NCBI GenBank assembly: GCA_021234155.1
Contig: JAJEKV010000034.1
Span: 1,364,001 to 1,428,000 of the forward strand
DNA length: 64,000 bases
Source of the DNA: Isoetes taiwanensis
Lineage: Eukaryota; Streptophyta; Lycopodiopsida; Isoetales; Isoetaceae
Direction of reading: 5' to 3'
In this document: piece after piece, positions 21,611 through 32,258 of the stretch
Numbering within the stretch: the first letter of the stretch is position 1
Layout: every line of letters starts with the position of its first letter
The notes under the pieces: model-generated
The model's input: only the letters and a program-made list of their open reading frames with translations
Told to the model about the DNA's origin: nothing
Databases searched by the model: none
Made by a program: the position numbers and the translations under genes

Positions 21611-21705
21611 ACTTTGCAAAATTGTGAATTTCAAAACAAGAGAGAAGGATTCCGTTGAGATTGGACTATTTGCATGGAGTCCGCTAATGAGAAAAAACAA
21701 ATTAC

Positions 21706-21884
21706 GTGCAATGGCTTTGTGATGCTGTTGTCATTGATGAAGCTGCTCAGGTATTTACATCTTAAGTTTCAAGTTTGTGGTGATTATTCAAAGTTACTAA
21801 ACTAATAGCTTGTTATAGGCACTGGATCCAGCTACCTTAATTTCCTTGCAGCTTCTTTCGAACACCCAAGTAAGATGTATTATG
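21706..21884 (+). pseudogene. SEN1/UPF1-like helicase fragment (Walker B exons)
   Basis: The first exon ends in 'DAVVIDEAAQ' at 21750, with a GT donor at 21751. After a 68-bp intron ending 'gttatag' (21818), the next exon reads 'ALDPATLISLQLL', 'SNTQVRCIM' and meets a GT at 21885. The joined 'DEAAQALDPATLISLQLL' is diagnostic of superfamily-1 RNA/DNA helicases of the SEN1/UPF1 group (DEAA is Walker B). The following 'GDPKQLP' exon is not found nearby. See 22694-22765 for a later exon. Confidence 0.68.
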
Positions 21885-22693
21885 GTACTGGTTCTTCCTA
21901 TATTTGATATTTCTATCTCTCTTAGACATGGAAGCCTCCCTCTTGTTGTTTCTGATTATACGGTCCTAGATATGCTACCACCACATTCATTGTCTTTTAC
22001 CCGGCCATTCAATAAGCTTGACAGTCAAGTATGCATTTGGTTTGAAGGGAGAGTAAATGGAGAGTAAGCTACTTCCTGTAATTTTCAAAGTGTATCGCAT
22101 TGAGCCTCAAAACTAGAGATCATGTTGATGGCATAAGTTGCTGGCTCATTTACGGAAAGGTTGTTAGGGTTATGCCTTAAATTGTATAGTGATAGATGGA
22201 TTAAAGCAGAGTGGATTGTCTTGTTCATTAGTGTTGTAAGTGCAAGATTTGGAGGAGTTAAGATGAAGCGCTGCAATGCCATATTATTGCCCCTTATAGT
22301 TGGGTGAATGGCAGATGAAGAAGTTTCCCCAATTTTGCATTGTATTATCTGGGACGCAATCACAGCTTTTGCTTCTAGTTTGTTTTCCAAACCTAAGGGA
22401 GAACAGTTGACACAAGTACCAATGCTGCAATAACATGAAGTCTCCGAGATAGATGCCCGTGACAATGTGCATGCAGGGTTGTACCTGTGTGGGAATCATG
22501 GTTGCTGAAATGGCAAGTCTGATATTTATGACGATGCTTAAATGATATTACATGTCTCTATAGAGTTCTCAAACAATATTCTATGAAGAAATGTGTGTAG
22601 CAAAGCTCAAAGAACAGCACCATAACTTTGCTCATTTCAGATTGGTGATCAAAGTAGCTCACAGCAATAGTTTTATCCAGTGCAGCAAGCAAA

Positions 22694-22765
22694 ATGTCGT
22701 ATGAATGCAGTATGTTTGAGCGGTTTCAGCGTAACAATTTTCCATTTATTATGCTCAGTATTCAG
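22694..22765 (+). pseudogene. SEN1-like helicase fragment (later exon)
   Basis: The frame 'MSYECSMFERFQRNNFP', 'FIMLSIQ' ends at 22765 and is followed by GT. In SEN1-type helicases this segment lies between 'GDPKQLP' and 'YRMHP'. It is collinear with the exons at 21706-21884, so one helicase gene segment lies here with about 0.8 kb of non-matching DNA between. I could not find 'YRMHP' or anything further. Confidence 0.6.
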
Positions 22766-25267
22766 GTCAGTTGACCCTTCGCCTTTGTGTGATCTAGGAT
22801 ATGGTGTTAGGCTACTTCTGTACAAACAACATTCTCTTACATCAACTTTTATAGCCAGTTTTATGCCAATTATGGAAGGTTTTTTCTTTTTTCGGTCATT
22901 CCATGTAAGGATTTTTCTTTGGCCCTATTACAGCCTCCAAGCCAGCCATTGAAGGAACGGAACCGTTTCGGGGTTTCATCTTGAGCCCAACACGTTCCCT
23001 TCCCTTTGGGAGCGACCGGCAACAATTTCTTCTAAACTATGCAGTTTTATAGCAGAGATGCAAGATACGTATTCTTTCGTTTTGATGATGTTGATGCATA
23101 TTCTCTTTTCACTGAATTTAGGGGAGCTATTATGTTATCTACGATCGAAACCTTTGAGTGATTCTCGGCAAGTTCCCGTGAGAAGAACTGGCTACTGAAT
23201 CTGATGTCTGAGTTACAAGCTGGTTCTTCCACAGGCAAATTATCAAGTGGCACCAGCATTTACCCTGTATGTTATCCTGCTAACGCTGCACCTGACAATT
23301 TGTTCTTGTGATTCAAGTATGATTTGCCTGTACATTCGTTCTCTATTAGTGACTTTACCGCTGCCTTGTGGACTACTAGCTGCATAGAACGTTACTATCA
23401 AAATTGCGTAGGACATTACCTTCTGATAAAGTTCATAACCGAAACCAACAAGCGACGGGGGATAAGCTTGATTGCCCATGATGGAATGAAATTTAGTTTA
23501 ACATGCACGTCTACAATTGTCCTGCAGAAGATCTAACAATTTTAAACTTGCACTCATAACAAACTGGTTGTTGGTTGACCACATGAGGGGTGCTAATCTT
23601 GGATAACCTTGTGCACAGAAGCTAACTCATGAAGGATGAAAGAGTATAATGCCCAAGGAGGTAGAAATAGCTCTGATTAGAATCTTGTAACTGTAAATAA
23701 ACCCCCCAGCAAGGTCGATACGGACTGTATTTGGATGGCATGGGCAATTCTTGCATAGTAGAATCCAAGACATTCTCATTGGCTAGATATAACAACAGCA
23801 AAAGACAACTAGTTTTCCTGACTTATGTTTATTTGCTCAGAAAATATTCTTGTGCCCAGAGAACAATAATTGCATTATTTCCAAAGATTACGGACTTGGA
23901 AAAACTAGAAAAGAATGTAATTGTTTCATACATATTATGGCTCCGTATTGTGGGCTTTCGACATGTTGATTTACGAGATGGTTCAATGTTTTGTCATATT
24001 TCTAGATATGGAATTTTGCCGAGAGGTCATCCAGTACAAAGAACTGGCGTTATTGCAAGTAAGAATTCTGCTTCAGGACTGAGTGGAATATCAATAACTG
24101 CATTTGGTTCACGTGCACATATGGAGAAACAGGCACTATCAATGGTCTTTATGATTCCTTGGCCATATTAATACTAGAGTTGTCCCGGGGACCATTTCTG
24201 CTCCATGGACCAGAAATGGTCCACCATACCCCCTGCCACTTAAACCGATATATCTCACAAGAGAAATTTTAATTTTAAAATATACCACCACTATTTGAGT
24301 CTTCACTTGATTCTTAACGACCTGTGAGAATTTCATGACCACTGGATTTAACTGCATTCTTCAATTTTCTAGCATAAAAGTGTCTAAACCTTGCTAAATA
24401 TGAAATTAATTGATATATTATGATTTGCATGTTTCCATGTTTTGCCGCTATCATTTGATATCAATTGAAGTCGCCAAACCCTATTTTGCTTAAAAATGCT
24501 GCATGAGGTTCAAGAATTATTTCTCTCTTATTATTACAAGTTTTGACTTAATTTTTGTGACAATGAGTCCTTAACTAGATAAGCTATAGTCCAAGGAATT
24601 TTTTTTATGTTTATATGTCTTATTAGTATCATTATTAAATAAAGAAATTATTGTACAGAATTCAAAATAAAAATATGGGTTAAAGTGCTTCAATAAACCC
24701 CATATATAAGTCTCATAAGGATAGTAAATGATGCATTCTAATTAACTCTATATAGGAATTTACTTTATCAACATAAATATAGTGTAACTAGGGTATAACC
24801 ATGCATTATCTAGATCTAAACAAGATCTAATATAACAGGATGAACACAAAGAAAGGTTCCAAAGTGCATTCATTATACCCTTATAGGTCTAAAACTCAAC
24901 AATAATGTAGGTAATGATGTTTATTGATGAATAGAGGGCAATATCACGAAGTTTAGCCATGACTATAAATAAATACATCAAAAGACTTTCCGTACCTGTT
25001 TTTCTAGTTCATCTAAAATATTAACTTATTGCACTACATTTCTCCCATAAGCCTTTTAAATGGCTCAATGTATGATAAAAAGGGATATTAAGGTCCTTGG
25101 TGTGGTCTTATTAGAAAAAGAAGTAAAGAAACCTACTTACTTTCCACTATTATAAAGTTAGACAATGTGTGGCTGCTCCAAAGTGTTGTAGTCTAAGTAG
25201 GACTATAGTATATGTAGATCAACTTTTATGATAAGCTATAATTTTTGTAAATTTGAACCTTTGTTGG
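22766..25267. other. Non-coding stretch
   Basis: No supported gene. A short hairpin at 24189-24222 is the only clear structure (see its entry). The rest is AT-rich. Confidence 0.5.
24189..24222. repeat. Perfect hairpin, 12-bp arms
   Basis: 'ggaccatttctg', a 10-base loop, then 'cagaaatggtcc'. It is isolated, and no poly-T terminator or gene end is adjacent. Origin unknown. Confidence 0.6.
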
Positions 25268-25945
25268 TGATATGGTGGTGCTCGGGGGAGCGGTTCAGGC
25301 CAACGCATCCAGACTTAATATTAGGGATTAATTTGTCCATGATAGCTTAGGTTCTAAATTATGGGCATAAGTTATGTTTGGGATTAGATAGGTAGAATAA
25401 TATTTTAAAGTTATGGGTCAATGGTTTAGATTAAAAAGTTAATGATTGGCCTGGCTGATAACGGGTCGCGAATCCGTTACAGCCGAATCTGTATCAGAGC
25501 TTAACAAGAGCTCCCGGAATCCAGCAAAAAAAGGCCGATCTGGCCTTGTTAAGGGTCGGACCACAGATATTAGTGGTCGAATCTTTGTTTTTAGCGATTG
25601 TTAGCCTTTTTGGATGGTTATTTATGATTGGAAAAGGTCTTTCCGGAAAAAGGTAATTTGCTCTAAAAAATGCAAATGCTTCTCTTGTCTTGGCATAGAG
25701 TCATGGGACGAATCCAGTACTGAGTTTTCATCTTGTTTGTGGTCTTAGTTGGTGGAAACTGTTCTTGTGATTGAATCTGTTCTTTGAAGTTGAACGCTTG
25801 GATGCGATTGGGAAGGCAAGATAACGATTTCTTGCTGAGCCTGGACCCGGTTGGGTGGAGAGCTTTGGGCTAAAGGCCTGGTTTTAGAGTAGTTAATGAT
25901 TACTTGTTTGATTTCTGATTTCTGGCTAACTCGTGAATTGTATCA
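25268..25945 (+). repeat. 5' LTR
   Basis: 678 bp, beginning TG and ending CA ('gtatca'), directly before the tRNA-Met-type primer site. Retains about 30 bp ('ggcctggctgataacgggtc' region) absent from the 3' LTR. Confidence 0.88.
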
Positions 25946-25947
25946 AG

Positions 25948-25960
25948 TGGTATCAGAGCT
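25948..25960 (+). promoter_or_regulatory. Primer-binding site (initiator tRNA-Met)
   Basis: 'tggtatcagagct', two bases after the LTR end, is the classic plant LTR-retrotransposon site for priming minus-strand DNA synthesis. Confidence 0.92.
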
Positions 25961-27117
25961 GCGTTTCTTTCACATGGAGCTTGTGGGTAGCTTTTAAATT
26001 GGATGAGGTAGAGGTGGATATAGCAAATAGGCTGCTTAGTCCTTGAATAAAATTGCTAGGACCTGTTGAACCGGAACAAGCAAGAAGTATCAGGAAAGGA
26101 TCCATTATGGTCGGATCAGCCTGGCAAAGTGCCGAATTAAGGATAATAAGTCAAACTAGGATCCTTGTTGAAGTAGAATCTGAAAAGTTCCAGATGTAGC
26201 GGAATGGTCTTGAGTATGGTCTAGACAAAGTAGAAAATTACTCTGCCGTTTTTTTTCCTGGCTAGCTTCAATCGATGCCATCAAGCTTTGTAGCTAGATG
26301 TATCTTTGCCGATTTTCCTGCTGAGCTAAGCTTGTCCTTAAAGACCCGATTCTTTAAAACATCTGTAAAAGCTATAAGTGAATCCTAACGCATAAGTGCA
26401 GACTGATTTCGCAGAACTGTGACGCACGTAGATCTGTTATTTTGTTGCCCAAGCCTTTACTTTTAAGCGAAAAAGGGATGCCATTATTAATCGTTAAAGA
26501 CTAACTCTAACTTATGCCTTAAAGGTCCCGTAATTATCCCATAATTGTAAGCTCGAGTTCTACTTAAGGTCCCAAAATTGAACTTTGAGTTTTGCTTTTA
26601 CGTTTGAGTTTTGTTTAAAAGATATAGGCTAATGAATCTCTCGGCCAAACAAGCCGGCTTTAATATTTCAATTTTTAAAGGTTTCGAAGATTTTCATACC
26701 TTAAAGGATAATGTTAAAGATATTGCCTTAGAAGAAAATTCAAGTTACCATAAGGGTACATTGGATACTAATAAAATCTTTAAATTGGTATAACCCAAAG
26801 AACCATACCATTTGATTGGGCTTACTGGATCTAATGTCATGATTGAGTTATTGCAAGACATGGACATTACGATGTAAATGAATATCTTATGGAGGAGTAT
26901 GAGTGAACTTTGCAAGTTATCAGCAAATCTTTATCTATGAAAATATATAGATAGAGATTTTTAACGTCCACGAAAACCCAAAAGGTGTCCAAGTCCTCTA
27001 AATGAATTGAGGCCATTTCTAATAGAATTGAAATGAAAGTCCTTGTCGGTCAACAGATTAAAGACCTCTAAATGAACTGAGGCAATTTTTAGCCTAAAGG
27101 GCTGGACTTGAATATTT

Positions 27118-27285
27118 CTGATTGTGGACTCAATCAGGGTTGCAACCATGGATTTGGTTGTGGTATATATTTCTAGTTGTGGATTCAAGTAGGGTTGCAA
27201 CCATGGACTTGGTTGTGGTAGATATTTTCTAGTTGAGGATTCAACTAGGGTTGCAATCATGGATTTGATTGTGTTAGATTTGCCA
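27118..27285 (+). repeat. Three ~60-bp tandem repeats in LTR-element interior
   Basis: Three diverged copies share 'ttgcaaycatggayttggtt' and 'cta.ttg.ggattca', just upstream of the polypurine tract. Confidence 0.75.
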
Positions 27286-27331
27286 TATAATTCCTTGATC
27301 GAGGACGATCAATCCCGGGAAGGGGAGGAAT

Positions 27332-27883
27332 TGATATGGTGATGCTCGGGGGAGCGGTTCAGGCCAACGCATCCAGAATTAATATTAGGGATTAATTTGT
27401 CCATAATAGCTTAGGTTCTAAATTATGGGCATAAGTTATGTTTGGGATTAGATAGGTAGAATAATATTTTAAAGTTATGGGTCAATGGTTTAGATTAAAA
27501 AGTTAATGATGTTACAGCCGAATCTGTATCAGAGCTTAACAAGAGCTCTTGGAATCCAGCAAAAAAAGGCCGATCTGGCCTTGCTAAGGGTCGGACCACA
27601 GATATTAGTGGTCGAATCTTTGTTTTTAGCAATTGTTAGCCCTTTTGGATGGTTATTTATGATTGGAAAAGGTCTTTCCAAAAAAAGGTAATTTGCTCTT
27701 ATAAATGCAAACGCTTCTCTTGTCTTGACATAGAGTCATGGGACGAATCCAGTACTGAGTTTTCAGTCTTGTTTGTGGTCTTAGTTGGTGGAAACTATTC
27801 TTGTGATTGAATCTGTTCTTTGAAGTTGAACGCTTGGATGCGATTGGGAAGGCAAGATAACGATTGCTTGCTAAGCCTGGACC
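27332..27883 (+). repeat. 3' LTR, truncated
   Basis: Matches the 5' LTR up to 'agcctggacc' at 27883. The final ~95 bp are missing, so no TSD can be read. Confidence 0.85.
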
Positions 27884-28757
27884 TTTGAAGGTAACTTCTT
27901 TACAGAGTTGTTGAATGGGCAGACACATGGGCTCAAGCTCAAAATGCATTGTAGAGGTATTCTTGTGTATATTCAGCAGCCAAGCATTGCAAAGATTTTC
28001 TTGTGTATGGCATAGCTAGAGATGAGGGCATTTGTAATTTTCATCAAGAAGAATGTAAACCACAATGTTTGAGAAGCATGTCATGCATAGTCTAAATGTC
28101 CATGCAAGAACAAACAGTTAAAAGGCCAAACAATCAAGATAGGATTTGGTAGCATTGCAGCAAGCTGAGCTTTTCGTATCTTTCTCAGTCATTACTCGTC
28201 CAAACTTCTGAAGAAAAACAACATATAGTTGGGTAGGTAAGCATAAGGAGGTTAGTCAGTCCAAGCTTTCACAAATTGAATCAGATCCATGATCACTTTA
28301 TGCAAGGTTTTAAACCAGGTTCATATAGGAAAAGCAAAAGAATACAATAATAAGGGGTCTTTAGCAATAACTTAAAGAGCATAACTTGCAATAGATCTGG
28401 TTGGGAAGCTCTAAGATGCTTTGAAGTGATGCAGCAAGAGGGAATATTGCCAAATCATGACTACATTCTTTTTTTGCAGTTTGAAAGCATGTGATGATGA
28501 AATGAAGATGTTACATTACAGCCAGTTGCTCACGCGTCAACCAGGCACTAAGGATGGCGCTCATAAAAGACGCCATTATGATGTAAAAATTGCCAAGAGG
28601 TTGGTCACAATCATCGTAGTTACCGTGCACCACCATCATGAGACATCACATGGAATATTTTCAAAAGGATTTACTTTGATTGGTTCAAAATGTATGTTAT
28701 AGTAATCAATTATTTTAAAAGGGCATCATGTATCAAGATTATTTGTTAATGTGTCCA
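27884..28757. other. Non-coding stretch
   Basis: No gene or repeat boundary recognised. Confidence 0.5.
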
Positions 28758-28880
28758 TTTTTGAGTTGCCCCTAGGGGGCAAACCCTGGTTTATGTGGGT
28801 TTGTGGCATATCCAAGTATATGCCAGCATATGCCTAGGATATGCTGGTGACTGCTCCAAACTGGCCGTTGCCAGTAAACT
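28758..28880 (+). repeat. Repeat R copy 3
   Basis: Contains 'gttgcccctagggggcaaac' (hairpin), 'tttatgtgggtttgtggc', several 'tatgccagcatatgcc' type motifs and 'gtgactgctccaaac'. It is closest to copies 1 and 2. A UGT pseudogene begins within about 30 bp. Confidence 0.68.
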
Positions 28881-28904
28881 GGCGGTAATGGGCGAAGTGG
28901 CACT

Positions 28905-29700
28905 GCCATGGCCGATCGAGAAGCTGCATGTTGCAGCGGCGGTCCTTCTGCCCATGCCAATGCAAGGGCACATCGATCCGATGCGGCCTCTCCAAGCTCC
29001 TGGCATCGTGAGGATTCCAGGATTTTTTAATAAACGTACAATCTTTTTGCCTTCCCTCTACTTCCTCAAATCCTCCCCAAATCAGCGGTCCTGGCATCAA
29101 AATCCTTGATCTTCTTCCCCCGCAAGGCCAGCCCCTTCCATAATGCCAAGATATGATGGAAACCATTATGGACGCCATTGAAAAGATGCGCTCCCCCTTT
29201 GAGCGCCTTCTGGCGGATCGTATCCTTGATTTAGGCTACTCTGTCTCCTGCATTGTGGTGGATTCTTTTGTTTCTTGGGCTCAAGATGTGGCCGATCAAT
29301 TCCGGGTCCCCAGAGTTGCATTTTGGACCTCTTGCGTTGCGTGCGAGGTCGTCTTTTGTTACCTTCCTCACCTTATTTTTGAAGGATATGTTCCTCTTGA
29401 GTCTAAAGAGCACGGGATGTTTCAATTGAGTCCAAAGGACCTGCCAGTATCACTACACACGGCAAATCCCTCATATAGTATCTGAAGGGCATGTACTCAA
29501 GGGCGTCAGAGGCAGCATTCAGCCTGGTAAATAGTGTAGAAGAGTATGAGCCTCAAGCAGTTGCCTCAATGTCTAAATTTGTAGGCAACTACATGGCAGT
29601 AGGATTCCTGCATTCCCAAGAGCCAAAAAAACTAGGCAAAGAAGAACAGAGATGTCTAGAATGGCTAGACACAAAGGAAAATTCAGTCCTGAGAATAGGT
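28905..29700 (+). pseudogene. UDP-glycosyltransferase (family 1) pseudogene, N-terminal half
   Basis: The UGT N-terminus 'EKLHVAAAVLLPMPMQGH', 'IDPM' starts near 28918, with 'PMQGHIDPM' equivalent to the usual 'PxQGHxxPM'. After a frameshift, 'GPGIKILDLLP' appears near 29092. The frame 29153-29485 carries 'CIVVDSFVSWAQDVADQF' and 'VPRVAFWTS'. Another shift leads to 29500-29695 with 'LVNSVEEYEPQAV', 'NYMAVGFL' and 'EEQRCLEWLDTKENSVL'. The PSPG box (UDP-sugar site) is absent because homology stops at about 29695. Intact family members glycosylate small hydrophobic metabolites. With at least two frameshifts and no C-terminal half, it is dead. Confidence 0.85.
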
Positions 29701-31350
29701 TTGTATATGTACTCATATTCATGCTATTCAGCCTCTTTGGAAGGTTCAGCCTCTCTGGAAGGCTAATTGGAAGAAATGCAATTGTTTGACTATTATACGC
29801 GCGAAGTTTGACTTGCACACTTTGTACACAAGTTTGACTTGCATACTTTGTACACAATGACTGTCAAACATTGTGCATGCAGCTTTAATGTTGATGCTTT
29901 GCAAACAGATCTTCTGAGAATACTAATACGAAACCAGATTCATATATCAAATTCATGGCCAACATGGAAGAGCACGAAATGGAGACAATTTTGATTTATA
30001 ATACAATGAAAACATAAATTTTGGAGTAACAACATATGACTATATGACTACATTTACATGATAATTGCCCTGAAGAGGGTCATTTCGCCCACTAAAGGCT
30101 CTACGCAAGCAGGCCCGTGCACCGCCAAGTCTGGAGCCATGAGTGTGCCGCCGAGTGTAGCGGCATTACCGGTGCCTTTACTGGCGAAATGCCCGCTTCA
30201 ACGCAATTACATGATGTAATGACCATAGGGTTCATATTACGAACAAAAGTGTCGAGTCCAAATAGACAATGAGCACCTTCTTGAGCTAAGAGAATGACAA
30301 CCTGCGTTCATATTATTTACATGACTCCACACAAAACAAACAAGATGCAACACAAAAAAATAAAACATGAAAACACACTTTCGGGCCACCGAAGGGCAAC
30401 CCCTCGTGCGCAGCACCTTGTTTGTTTTGGATGGTAGCAGGTGAGCTTTTCCCACTTGAATACAAGAAGATAGAAATTTAAGCGCAAATCGAGTATTCAT
30501 CATGATTTGAAACTGATTATTGTATGGATTATAAAAAAGTATCTTAACATTTGGAATCTGTAACTCCAGCAGTAAATGCCCATACCAAAGGTAAAATCTT
30601 CTTACAACTAGTGGCAATATAGATCCCTAATATGGAAGTTGGTAAAAAATAGCATGTATATACACATATATGTAAATATAGCTGGTATCTGTTCAAAAGT
30701 TTTAAAGCCAAAGTTCAATGCATCAATTGTTATTTGATATTTTCTAGCATGAGTTTCCAATGCTCCTATCAAGAATCTTTGCAGTGCAATGTAAATTATC
30801 CGAGATCAACAATTTTCTCATATAAAACATTCCAACGTATTTCAATGGTTGTAAATACCTGTGGAAAGAAAAAATCTAGCATCCAAAAAACTTTGGGGTG
30901 CCATTGCATGGAGCTAAGTATTTAAAGGATGGGTATGCAAAAACTGACTATATGGTGGGAACATGGTTATTCAATAGGTTGTTGAACACGCTTTCAAGTT
31001 CTGTGGACATTACCAAGCTCGTTGAAGTTCCACCGATGAAGCTTGCAAGACTCTGAGCAGCTTATAAAATCTCTCAGCTCTTGCTTTATAAGACAAAATG
31101 AAATGGTTAAAGACATGAAAAGAATTGGATTCTAGCCTATGAGATAAGTATATTACTAGATAATATGACATAGTAGGGAAAACATAAATAACTGACAATC
31201 TATTCCCTTGAAAAAGCTTGGCCACGTCTGATAAAAGCCCTAGCATGTTCTAAGTGCATACTTCCAGCCTCACACCCTGAAGTTGCACAGAAGTTAGAGC
31301 AAGGTACATGCTGAAAGCATATAGAAACATATGTAATATGATGGTTAACA
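29701..31350. other. Non-coding stretch with small repeats
   Basis: Contains a tandem 'caaagtttgacttgcatacttt' type duplication at 29806-29852. A GC-rich inverted-repeat island lies at 30081-30191, and a short block at 30394-30420 is shared with 15686-15715. No gene supported. Confidence 0.5.
30081..30191. repeat. GC-rich ~110-bp element with inverted ends
   Basis: 'catttcgcccactaaaggc' at the left pairs with 'gcctttactggcgaaatg' at the right. The interior is far more GC-rich than its surroundings. No flanking duplication is clear. It may be a small MITE-like insertion. Confidence 0.45.
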
Positions 31351-31351
31351 A

Positions 31352-31460
31352 GAAAGAAAGAAAGAATGATTTTTATCGTCCACTGAGACCAATCGGACTA
31401 TGGGACCCAGAAGGAGCGCAGCAAACTTATTACTGTCCGGGTTAAAAAACCCCAAAATGG
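31352..31460 (-). mobile_element. LINE 3' end fragment with (TTTC)n tail
   Basis: 'atttttatcgtccactgaga', followed by 'ctatgggacc' and 'ccgggttaaaaaacccc', matches the 3' end of the nested LINE at 10384-10475. Its tail is 'gaaa' units (31352-31364) instead of the 'agaat' units there. Only about 100 bp survive: a strongly 5'-truncated insertion. Confidence 0.72.
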
Positions 31461-31703
31461 ACCAACCTGCGAGGCACATCTTTCAACAATAGCTTTCAAG
31501 CATTTATTTATCCTTTCCTGCTCCAATTTAAAATACATGTATAACCATGAGTATGCGAGTATAATGTTCCCATAATGCACAAAGGTCTGCTGGCTGACAA
31601 TGAAGGATAATCACTATAGCACATTTGGGACTGTGAACAAAGATATAGAGTCTGTTGTGTACATAGTTTTCCAGAATCAGAAATGAATTAAGGACTTTTT
31701 TAT

Positions 31704-32258
31704 CATTAGAGGTAATTTGAGATCTCATTTTGTCCCATTAAGGGATGCTTAAAAAGCCACATCAGCTTTTTAAACTGTCCAATAAGAGAAGAGCTCCAGT
31801 GTATTTTATTCCAGTATTATGTGGCAGCAGTAATTAATGCAGTTCTAACTAACTTTTGCAGTGTCATTTTTCTACTATAACTTTTGATCAAAAACTCCGA
31901 TTCGAACACTATTTGTGGCAATGGATTCGTCTCCTCAAGATCTTTCTAATGACAACCCATTGTTATATCTTTTGGGATGTAAATATATAAGAAAAGAACA
32001 AAAAACCATATTTTTTAAGCTTAACACATATGGCTTGTATTGAAATACATCATAACCATATATCACTTGAAAGATCTTTTCATTCTGCATCTAATGAAAC
32101 AAACGCCGCAGCATTTTCATGAGTAGATCAAAAGTTATAGGGAAAAAACGACAGCAATGAAGTTGTTAATGCTGCATTAATTGCAGTTTGATGTAGAGTA
32201 CTCATTCTATTGGAGGATTCTTATGGGGACAAAAGGAGATCTCAAATTACCTCTAATG
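31704..32258. mobile_element. Foldback MITE (~555 bp)
   Basis: The two halves are imperfect inverted copies. Left end 'cattagaggtaatttgagat' matches the inverse of the right end 'atctcaaattacctctaatg'. Inner blocks also pair, for example 'tataacttttgatc' (31877) with 'gatcaaaagttata' (32126) and the 'taattaatgcagt'/'gcattaattgc' pair. TA could be the target duplication but the palindrome makes this ambiguous. No ORF; needs a transposase in trans. Confidence 0.72.

Larger units (their letters stand above)
25268..27883 (+). mobile_element. Non-autonomous LTR retrotransposon
   Basis: Two direct repeats (25268-25945 and 27332-27883) both start 'tgatatggtgrtgctcgg'. A primer-binding site 'tggtatcagagct' (25948-25960) follows the 5' LTR. 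A purine-rich tract 'gggaaggggaggaa' (27317-27330) precedes the 3' LTR. The internal region is only about 1.4 kb and has no gag-pol. The LTRs differ by scattered substitutions and one ~30-bp indel (5' LTR around 25445-25475), so it is not very recent. The 3' LTR lacks about the last 95 bp. It must have depended on another element's enzymes. Confidence 0.9.

Noticed and set aside
21846-22067. Continuing helicase frame after 21884
   Set aside because: After 'RCIM' the sequence no longer matches the helicase and a GT donor is present, so the rest is intron or unrelated.
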